NCBI GenBank assembly: GCA_027068235.1
Contig: JAMOUE010000083.1
Coordinates: 1 to 14,446 of the forward strand
DNA length: 14,446 bases
Direction of reading: 5' to 3'
From: Deltaproteobacteria bacterium
GTDB lineage: Bacteria; Desulfobacterota; Dissulfuribacteria; Dissulfuribacterales; QOAL01
Part shown: piece after piece, positions 7,771 to 13,342 of the stretch
Layout: each line of letters starts with the position of its first letter
Numbering within the stretch: the first letter of the stretch is position 1
Notes under the pieces: model-generated
Told to the model about the DNA's origin: nothing
Database searches by the model: none
Seen by the model: only the letters and a program-made list of their open reading frames with translations
Position numbers and translations under genes: made by a program

Positions 7771-7995
7771 TTAAGAGGTAGCTGTCTTTTCTCTTGAACC
7801 TTCTTCCAGTTCAGCAGATTTTTGTGATGTTGATTGCTCTGGCTTTACGTCTTCTTCTATCTCGTTTAGGCCCTTTTTGAAGGCCCGCAGACCTTTTCCA
7901 AGCCCAGCCCCTATCTCTGGCAGTTTTTTCCCTCCAAAGAGGAACAGGGCAATGACTAGAATTACTAAAAGTTCTTGTGTTCCTAATCCAAACAT
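7771..7995 (-). CDS. tatA: Tat translocase subunit TatA/E (second copy)
   Basis: A 74-residue TatA/TatE-family protein. TatA forms the membrane-weakening or pore element of the twin-arginine system, which exports folded proteins. It has the short N-terminal membrane helix (about 6-20, ELLVILVIALFLFGG), the hinge FGGKKLPEIGAGLGKGLRAF (20-39), an amphipathic helix and an acidic tail. The hinge and length favour TatA over TatB. Its ribosome binding site is strong: GGAGGA, 5 nt before the ATG. It starts 28 bp after ccsA and is separate from the TatA at 10299-10481. No tatC is in the window. Confidence 0.92.
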   Translation of the reverse strand: MFGLGTQELLVILVIALFLFGGKKLPEIGAGLGKGLRAFKKGLNEIEEDVKPEQSTSQKSAELEEGSREKTATS

Positions 7996-8023
7996 GGCTT
8001 CCTCCCGCAGCGGCTTTATATTT

Positions 8024-8872
8024 TTAGCTTGAGCCGTAGCTGTGTAGACCTGATAATAGAAAGTTTACACCAAAATAGGTAAAAATCACAGAAACAAAAC
8101 CTATTATTGATAGGTAGGCAATCTTCTTGCCAGCCCAGCCCCTGACAAAACGTGCATGAAGGGCGGTTGCATAGACAAACCACGTAATAAGTGACCACGT
8201 CTCTTTAGGGTCCCAACTCCAGTAGGTACCCCATGCCTGATTTGCCCATACTGCACCTGTAATGATACCCACTGTGAGCCAAAGAAAGCCAAAGATGATG
8301 GTCTGATGCATGAGCTCATCAAGGGTTTTCCTTGAGGGCAGGGCCTCAAGAAGGTATGAGGAAGATTTTCGTGAATCACCTCTTATGAGGTACATTATGC
8401 CAAAGCCGCAGGCTACTGCAAAAGAGGCGTAACCCAAAAAGCAGGTAATAACGTGCGCTATAAGCCAGTTACTTTGAAGTGCAGGGATTAGTGGCTGAAT
8501 TGAGTCTTGGACGTTTGGGCTAAATGAAGCATAGGCCATTGCAAGACATGCAAAAGGTGTGGCAAATGCTCCTATTACCCTGTTTCTTGTTTTGAATTCA
8601 ACCACAAGATAAACAAGTATGGTGACCCAGGAAAAAAATACAAGAGATTCATAAAGATTTGAAAGGGGGGCATGGCCATATCCAAGTTGGTAAGATTCAT
8701 ACCAGCGCATTCCAATGCCAGCAGTCTGCATGATAAAGCCGGCAATTGTTACTATGGTTCCAAGAATACCAACTTTTTCAAGGCGGAAAATCCAATAAAG
8801 CAAATATATGGCAGTGGCCCCGAGATAAACAAAAGTGGTAAGACTCAGTATATACGAGCTGCTTAGATGCAT
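8024..8872 (-). CDS. ccsA: System II cytochrome c synthase subunit CcsA (CcsB/ResC type)
   Basis: Polytopic inner-membrane protein that delivers haem and, with ResB (Ccs1), attaches it to apocytochromes c on the outer face of the membrane. The 282 residues hold about eight membrane segments. The tryptophan-rich WWD haem-handling loop is clear at 209-226, WANQAWGTYWSWDPKETW. Candidate haem-ligand or transport His residues are H140, H189, H239 and H277. The N-terminal GHAPLSNLYESLVFFSW (66-82) is also typical. The AGGAGA at the end of resB provides the ribosome binding site, and its ATG lies 2 bp after the resB stop. Naming conventions differ: many annotations call this protein CcsB. Confidence 0.93.
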   Translation of the reverse strand: MHLSSSYILSLTTFVYLGATAIYLLYWIFRLEKVGILGTIVTIAGFIMQTAGIGMRWYESYQLGYGHAPLSNLYESLVFFSWVTILVYLVVEFKTRNRVIGAFATPFACLAMAYASFSPNVQDSIQPLIPALQSNWLIAHVITCFLGYASFAVACGFGIMYLIRGDSRKSSSYLLEALPSRKTLDELMHQTIIFGFLWLTVGIITGAVWANQAWGTYWSWDPKETWSLITWFVYATALHARFVRGWAGKKIAYLSIIGFVSVIFTYFGVNFLLSGLHSYGSS

Positions 8873-8874
8873 AT

Positions 8875-10245
8875 CTATTCTCCTACCTGTTTATTTATGG
8901 CCTCTTTTATCTTTTCAAATTCCTTTTCAAATGAGACCTTGTTCTTGTTTGTCTGTCCTGCCAGTATGATTTCAAGCCTGTTGTTGTCTTGTCCAATCCA
9001 GAGCCAGATCCTTTTATGTCCAACCCAAAACACTATTCCAAAACCTAGGATCATCATTGCACAACCAAGCCACACAAGCCATACGCCAGGGTCTTTTTTG
9101 ACCTGTAGGCCTGTCATAAACTTCTCTTTTGCAGAGATCAGTGAGAGCCGGAAGGTGTCTTTTCCAACCTGGATTTCTCTATCGTGGCTTTGAAGCAGCC
9201 ATACCGCATCTCCTTGGTTCCCTGTTGCATCTCCCACATAGACCCGTGCAGCAGGTGCTCCATGCACATTGGGCAGATACTTTATTATTCCAATGAGTAA
9301 TCTTTTTTCTGGCCATAAACCTTTGTCAAAGGCAGAAAGATCAAGGATCTTTTGCTCTCCATCGCTTGATACGATTCTAATCTTGAGATCTGGCACAGAT
9401 TGGTATGAAGACTGATAAAAGGTTACTCCTTTGTATGTAAGGGGGGAATTGACAACGATAGACCTGTTAAGTACTTCCTTGCCATTTTCTATAATGGTCA
9501 GATCTGACTCAAAGAGTTTAGGTGCACCATTTGGATAAAAGTCCACCTTGAAGTTGTTACACCTTAAGGTAAAGCCAAGGGGGATCTTCTTGACGTTTCC
9601 GTGGGTATCCATCTGGATGGCGTGATCTGTGCTTTCTCCCTCAAGCAACATGACCCTGCCCTTGAAGCCAGTAAATGAGCCGAAGATTGCTCCTGCAAAT
9701 ATTACAAGAATGCTCAGATGAATGAGGTATACACCCCAGTAGCTCCAGTTACCCTTCTCAGACAGATACAGCTTGCCTCCATCAACATCCTCCTTTGTCT
9801 TTACCTTTCCTACGAGCTGAAGGAATTGATTGATAACCTTTTCTTTTAACTGGTCTAGATTATTTCTATTAGTGATTTCCCATTTGGCCTTGAATGGCCT
9901 GCGCAAAAGATCGTCCTTGCTAAGATCAAGATAGTTGCGCTTAAAAAGACGAAGAGTGTAGGGAAGACGTTTTATTGTGCATACAATCAGGTTGATGCTG
10001 AAAAGCCCCATAAGGGTGAGATACCACCAGGCATGGTAGGTATCATACAGATGTAGTGTCTTAATGATTTTGAAGTAAAAGGGGCCGTAATTTTCAAGGT
10101 AAAACTGTAGGCTTTCACCTTGAGGCAATACAGTGCCTATTATGGATGTGAGAGCCAACATAATAAATAGAAAAATGGCCAGTTTTACTGAGGAAAAAAA
10201 TCGTACCAATATATTGGGTTGAGAATGGTCGTTTTTTGTTTTCAT
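8875..10245 (-). CDS. resB: System II cytochrome c biogenesis protein ResB (Ccs1)
   Basis: Membrane partner of CcsA in System II cytochrome c maturation; in the family it is thought to help present reduced apocytochrome at the haem-attachment site. The 456 residues have helices at about 18-38, 74-91, 170-193 and near 390-412, with a large periplasmic domain between the last two. Recognisable blocks are IIGTVLPQG (35-43), WGVYLIHLSILVIFAGAIFG (170-189) and YKGVTFYQSSYQ in the periplasmic domain. Its start lies 53 bp after tatA1; AGAG about 8 nt before the ATG is a weak ribosome binding site. The gene is full length and overlaps functionally and positionally with ccsA. Confidence 0.93.
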   Translation of the reverse strand: MKTKNDHSQPNILVRFFSSVKLAIFLFIMLALTSIIGTVLPQGESLQFYLENYGPFYFKIIKTLHLYDTYHAWWYLTLMGLFSINLIVCTIKRLPYTLRLFKRNYLDLSKDDLLRRPFKAKWEITNRNNLDQLKEKVINQFLQLVGKVKTKEDVDGGKLYLSEKGNWSYWGVYLIHLSILVIFAGAIFGSFTGFKGRVMLLEGESTDHAIQMDTHGNVKKIPLGFTLRCNNFKVDFYPNGAPKLFESDLTIIENGKEVLNRSIVVNSPLTYKGVTFYQSSYQSVPDLKIRIVSSDGEQKILDLSAFDKGLWPEKRLLIGIIKYLPNVHGAPAARVYVGDATGNQGDAVWLLQSHDREIQVGKDTFRLSLISAKEKFMTGLQVKKDPGVWLVWLGCAMMILGFGIVFWVGHKRIWLWIGQDNNRLEIILAGQTNKNKVSFEKEFEKIKEAINKQVGE

Positions 10246-10298
10246 AGGCTTAATCTCTGGGTTTTAATGGGGAAAGATCTGTAATGAAGGGACTGTCT

Positions 10299-10481
10299 TT
10301 AGTCTTGTTTTTCCGATTCTTTGTTTGGGCTGTCTTTTTCTTCATCTTGTTTAAGGGACCTTTTAAAATTACTTATGCCTTTGCCAAGGCCTTCTCCAAT
10401 CTGAGGCAATTTACCTGCCCCAAAGATTATAAGAATTATAAATAAAATTATTAAAAGCTCCGGCAATCCCAGCCCAAACAT
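10299..10481 (-). CDS. tatA: Tat translocase subunit TatA/E (first copy)
   Basis: A 60-residue TatA/TatE-family protein, first gene of the minus-strand run. It has the membrane helix (about 6-20, LPELLIILFIILIIFG), the hinge FGAGKLPQIGEGLGKGISNF (20-39), a short amphipathic helix and a charged tail (EEKDSPNKESEKQD). Compared with the copy at 7771-7995 the first 45 residues align along their whole length with many substitutions, and the tail is about 14 residues shorter, so these are diverged paralogues rather than a recent duplication. GGGGAG lies 5 nt before the ATG, a strong ribosome binding site. A candidate promoter lies about 75 bp upstream. Confidence 0.92.
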   Translation of the reverse strand: MFGLGLPELLIILFIILIIFGAGKLPQIGEGLGKGISNFKRSLKQDEEKDSPNKESEKQD

Positions 10482-10497
10482 CTGTTCTCCCCAATTG

Positions 10498-10520
10498 GCA
10501 GACAGCAGATTTATGTCTGC
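10498..10520 (-). promoter_or_regulatory. Inverted repeat in the tatA1 5' leader
   Basis: GCAGACA and TGTCTGC form a perfect 7-bp stem with a 9-nt loop, in the predicted untranslated leader, 5 bp upstream of the GGGGAG ribosome binding site. It could be an RNA hairpin or a protein site; no T-run follows, so it is not a terminator. Confidence 0.35.
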
Positions 10521-10548
10521 AAGATGTAGTTAGATAAAAAAGCACTTG

Positions 10549-10570
10549 AGCTGCCAGTTTAATGCCAGCT
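10549..10570. promoter_or_regulatory. Operator-like dyad covering the tatA1 -10 region
   Basis: Arms AGCTGCCA (10549-10556) and TGCCAGCT (10563-10570) are inverted with one mismatch around a 6-bp centre. The dyad spans the -10 hexamer and reaches the predicted transcription start. The same bases also give two direct TGCCAG copies 11 bp apart. A repressor site is inference. Confidence 0.35.
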
Positions 10571-10584
10571 AGCCCTACTGTCAA
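10556..10584 (-). promoter_or_regulatory. Candidate sigma-70 promoter for tatA1-resB-ccsA and genes downstream
   Basis: Read on the minus strand, a perfect -35 TTGACA (10584-10579) is followed by a 17-bp spacer and TAAACT (10561-10556), which matches 4 of 6 consensus -10 bases. Transcription would start near 10549, giving a leader of about 68 nt. This is the best promoter match I found in the intergenic region. Confidence 0.5.
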
Positions 10585-10789
10585 TGAAACCATTTTGATG
10601 CACAGGGCAAACTAACAATAGGCTACTTTATGATAGAGGTTTTCTATCTACATTACTGTGTTACTGTTTTGAATAATCTTTTAAATATCAATAGGATGGC
10701 TGTAACTAGTTTTCTTGTGAGCCTGCTCTTTAAACAAAATTTCTGATTTTTAGAAGTAGTCTCAATTTTATAGGATATAGCCCAATATA

Positions 10790-10829
10790 AAGGCCAGATA
10801 AATAGTTCCCATTTGAATTTACAGGCCTT
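10790..10829 (+). promoter_or_regulatory. Imperfect hairpin upstream of ppx/gppA
   Basis: AAGGCC (10790-10795) pairs with GGCCTT (10824-10829) and, inside, TAAAT (10799-10803) pairs with ATTTA (10817-10821), giving 11 pairs around a 13-nt loop with a small asymmetric internal loop. It ends 33 bp before the ATG. There is no T-run, so a terminator is unlikely; it may be a 5' leader structure or chance. Confidence 0.3.
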
Positions 10830-10862
10830 GATGAAGTCTTTGTATCCTTTTAACCTTGTCAT

Positions 10863-11825
10863 ATGAATTTCCACACATGCAGGATTGCAGTCATGGATCT
10901 TGGCTCCCAGACCTTTCGTATTGCAGGCGCTGAGGTGACGCATTCAGAGGCAAAGGTACTATTTTCTTTGAGAGAGAATGTGAGGATGGGAGCGTCCTTG
11001 ATGCAGACAGGCAAGTTTTCAGAAGAAGCAATGAGGCGAGGTATTAGCGCCTTAAAGTATTTTATGACAGTGGTGGCAGAGTATGAAATAGGTTCTTTTA
11101 TGGCTATTGGAACCGCTGCATTTAGAAAGGCATCAAATGCCACCACTTTTTTGGCAATGGCCAAAGATATAGGTATCCCTATAGAGATTATCTCTTCTGA
11201 ACAAGAGGCCTCTTTGGCTGTAAAAGGCGCTTATCTGACCTTGGAGCACGATATCTCTCCTTGGATCATGGTTGATTGTGGAGGAGGAAGTACAGAGATA
11301 GAGCTTTGCTTTCGTAACAAGATACAGGCTGGAATCAGCTTGGATTTAGGGGCAGTAAGCCTTACAGATGCCTGCTTAAGAAGTGGCAGAGACTTGCGGC
11401 TGGCAGCTTCTAAAAAAATTCAGCAGGGCATTAGTGATCTGAAGGAAACGTTGTCTGTGGCCAAGGCCATTGTGGCTACAGGTGGGACTGCAACCACAAT
11501 AGCTTCTGTTGCACTTGGACTTTCACAATACGATCCTTCTAAGGTGCGTGGCTTTGAAATATCTTTTGACGAGCTTGAAACACTTTATGAAAAAATTTCC
11601 GCTTTAGATATTAAAAGCCGAAAAAAATTAAAAGGTCTTGAAGCAGAACGCGCTGATATTTTCCCGGCAGGCATTGCAATTTTGCTGGAGCTAATTAGAT
11701 ATTTAGGATTAAGTAAATTAATTATCAGTGATGGCGGTATCCTGCTTGGTCTTTTAACCGCCTTTATGGAAAAGGAGTGTAATTTTTATGTTGAATCATC
11801 CAGTGCCAGAGGCCTATACCTTTGA
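10863..11825 (+). CDS. Ppx/GppA family phosphatase
   Basis: Cytosolic ASKHA-fold phosphatase whose family includes exopolyphosphatase (Ppx) and pppGpp 5'-phosphohydrolase (GppA); sequence alone does not decide which. The 320 residues correspond to the two catalytic domains without the long C-terminal extension of enterobacterial enzymes. Visible blocks: IAVMDLGSQTFRIAGAE (8-24, phosphate loop 1, where Gln replaces the common Asn); AIGTAAFRKASNA with SSEQEASLAVKGA further on; VDCGGGSTEIEL (phosphate loop 2); VATGGTATTIAS; and the C-terminal RADIFPAGIAILLELI with SDGGILLGLL. The ATG at 10863 keeps the first beta strand whole; no Shine-Dalgarno is evident. Its last 38 bp overlap guaB in another frame, implying co-transcription and coupling. 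Confidence 0.88.
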   Translation: MNFHTCRIAVMDLGSQTFRIAGAEVTHSEAKVLFSLRENVRMGASLMQTGKFSEEAMRRGISALKYFMTVVAEYEIGSFMAIGTAAFRKASNATTFLAMAKDIGIPIEIISSEQEASLAVKGAYLTLEHDISPWIMVDCGGGSTEIELCFRNKIQAGISLDLGAVSLTDACLRSGRDLRLAASKKIQQGISDLKETLSVAKAIVATGGTATTIASVALGLSQYDPSKVRGFEISFDELETLYEKISALDIKSRKKLKGLEAERADIFPAGIAILLELIRYLGLSKLIISDGGILLGLLTAFMEKECNFYVESSSARGLYL

Positions 11826-13254
11826 CGATCTCCTGCTTGTGCCTGCATTTTCTGAGGTGTTGCCTGCAGAGGTAGATATTTCTGCACCCTTGACTAAGAC
11901 CATCAGGCTTAACATTCCGATCCTTAGTGCTGCAATGGACACTGTTACCGAGGCAGATACTGCTATAAGCCTAGCAAGGGAAGGCGGGATTGGAATCATA
12001 CATAAAAATATGCCAGTCAGGCGTCAGGTCAAGGAGATAGAGAAAGTCAAGAAGTCTGAAAGTGGCATGATTATAGATCCTGTAACTGTCACGCCTAATC
12101 AGAAACTGTGGCAGGTGCAGGAGATAATGAAGGAGTTCAGGATCTCTGGAGTGCCTGTGGTTGAAGGTAAAAAGCTTGTTGGCATCATAACCAATAGAGA
12201 CCTGCGTTTTGAGACCAATCTGGATCAAGAGGTCAAAAATGTTATGACCTCAAAGAATCTGGTGACCGCTCCTGTTGGTATCACTCTTGAGGAGTCTAAG
12301 GAGCTTCTTCATAAACATAGAATAGAAAAACTTCTGGTGGTGGATGAAAATGGTGACCTTTCAGGGCTGATAACCATAAAGGATATTGAAAAGATCAAAA
12401 AATATCCAAATGCCTGTAAGGACGAACTTGGAAGGCTTAGGGTAGGAGCTGCAATAGGCGTGGGGCCTGATAGGTTGGAGCATGCCGAGGCCCTTTTGTC
12501 CGCTGGAGTGGATGTGATAGTAGTGGATTCTGCCCATGGACATTCTGCCAATGTTGTTAATGCAGTAACCGATTTAAAGAAGCACTTCCCTGATCTTCAG
12601 GTGATAGCAGGTAATGTGGCTACTACTGAGGGAGCCGAGGCCCTTTTGTCCGCTGGGGCAGATGCCATAAAGGTAGGGGTAGGGCCAGGTTCGATATGTA
12701 CTACCAGAATAGTTGCTGGGGTTGGAATGCCTCAGCTTACTGCAATCCACAACTGTGCGGTGGTGGCCAACAAGTACGACAGGACCGTAATAGCAGATGG
12801 TGGAATCAAGTTTTCAGGAGACCTGACAAAGGCGATAGGAGCAGGAGCCCACTGCGTAATGATTGGAAGTCTGCTGGCTGGTACAGATGAAAGCCCTGGT
12901 GAGCTTGAACTCTACAAGGGAAGACAATACAAGGTTTACAGAGGCATGGGTTCCCTAGGGGCAATGAAGGAGGGAAGTAAAGATCGATACTTCCAAGACG
13001 ATGTAAAGGTTGTCTCAAAGCTTGTTCCTGAAGGAATTGAAGGCCGTGTGCCTTACAGGGGGCCTTTGGCTGCAACCATTTATCAGCTTATTGGCGGGTT
13101 GCGTGCAGGAATGGGGTATCTTGGTTGCGAAACCATTGAAAAGCTTAGGCAAAATGCAAAGTTTGTGAAGATTACCCCGGCCGGGCTAAGAGAAAGTCAC
13201 GTTCACGACGTTATAATAACAAAGGAATCACCCAATTATTGGGTTGAAAGCTGA
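11788..13254 (+). CDS. guaB: Inosine-5'-monophosphate dehydrogenase
   Basis: Cytosolic NAD-dependent oxidation of IMP to XMP, the committed step to GMP and GTP. The 488-residue length is standard. Order: N-terminal AYTFDDLLLVPAFSEVLP (9-26); first barrel part with ILSAAMDTVTE; two CBS domains (about 95-205), which in the family bind adenine and guanine nucleotides for allosteric control; then the catalytic barrel with DSAHGHS, GNVATTEGA, the Cys loop GVGPGSICTTR with nucleophile Cys304, ADGGIKFSGDLTKAIGAGA, and the flap region YRGMGSLGAMKEGSKDRYF. The ATG at 11788 has AAGGAG 10 nt upstream, inside the preceding gene, and lies 38 bp before that gene's stop. Key residues look intact. Confidence 0.97.
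   Translation: MLNHPVPEAYTFDDLLLVPAFSEVLPAEVDISAPLTKTIRLNIPILSAAMDTVTEADTAISLAREGGIGIIHKNMPVRRQVKEIEKVKKSESGMIIDPVTVTPNQKLWQVQEIMKEFRISGVPVVEGKKLVGIITNRDLRFETNLDQEVKNVMTSKNLVTAPVGITLEESKELLHKHRIEKLLVVDENGDLSGLITIKDIEKIKKYPNACKDELGRLRVGAAIGVGPDRLEHAEALLSAGVDVIVVDSAHGHSANVVNAVTDLKKHFPDLQVIAGNVATTEGAEALLSAGADAIKVGVGPGSICTTRIVAGVGMPQLTAIHNCAVVANKYDRTVIADGGIKFSGDLTKAIGAGAHCVMIGSLLAGTDESPGELELYKGRQYKVYRGMGSLGAMKEGSKDRYFQDDVKVVSKLVPEGIEGRVPYRGPLAATIYQLIGGLRAGMGYLGCETIEKLRQNAKFVKITPAGLRESHVHDVIITKESPNYWVES
12484..12656 (+). repeat. 23-nt exact direct repeat inside guaB
   Basis: Bases 12484-12506 and 12634-12656 are identical over 23 nt and lie exactly 150 nt (50 codons) apart in the same frame. Both encode AEALLSAG just before a barrel strand (GVDVIVVDSAHG and GADAIKVGVGPG). 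Protein-level similarity of these positions is expected in IMP dehydrogenases; identity of every codon is not. Confidence 0.9.
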
Positions 13255-13320
13255 AGGTTACCTTGAAAAGTTGAAAAAAACAATCTGATTCTATGAGGTA
13301 GCCTTCAAAAAATTAGATTG
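13252..13320 (+). promoter_or_regulatory. Two interlocked inverted repeats between guaB and the response regulator
   Basis: Stem A pairs TGAAGGTTACC (13252-13262, starting at the guaB stop codon) with GGTAGCCTTCA (13297-13307): 11 pairs, one of them G-U. Stem B pairs CAATCTGATT (13281-13290) with AATTAGATTG (13311-13320): 10 pairs, one G-U. The arms interleave (A, B, A', B'). Only 3 nt would cross the 11-bp stem A, so both complete stems cannot easily coexist; alternative folds are more likely than a full pseudoknot. No T-run follows either stem, so a standard terminator is unlikely. Confidence 0.45.
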
Positions 13321-13342
13321 ATAAAGATTGCTAAATTAAAAT

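Larger units (their letters stand above)
10482..10862. other. 381-bp divergent intergenic region between tatA1 and ppx/gppA
   Basis: No convincing gene lies here; short frames on the minus strand lack family features. It holds the tatA1 promoter, dyad and leader hairpin near 10500-10584; a 6-bp GATAGA/TCTATC hairpin at 10632-10648 without a T-run; and a longer imperfect hairpin at 10790-10829. The middle, about 10650-10790, is AT-rich and I see nothing certain in it. I could not identify a good plus-strand promoter for the ppx/gppA gene, though one is expected. An unannotated small RNA is possible but unsupported. Confidence 0.6.

Noticed and set aside
8867..9193. Plus-strand open frame of 108 codons inside resB
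   Set aside because: It is antisense to the conserved C-terminal part of ResB and has a composition typical of a shadow frame.
10535..10570. Dyad followed by a six-T run on the minus strand, considered as an intrinsic terminator
   Set aside because: The T-run starts 7 nt after the stem, the stem has a mismatch, and no minus-strand gene lies upstream to terminate; overlap with the promoter makes an operator the better reading.
10411..10593. Minus-strand 60-codon frame overlapping the tatA1 start and promoter
   Set aside because: It is a frame-shifted shadow of tatA1 and its leader; the TatA frame has the family motifs and the ribosome binding site.
13230..13244. ACCCAA/TTGGGT hairpin near the end of guaB
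   Set aside because: It is a 6-bp stem inside coding sequence with no T-run after it; the encoded residues explain the bases well enough.
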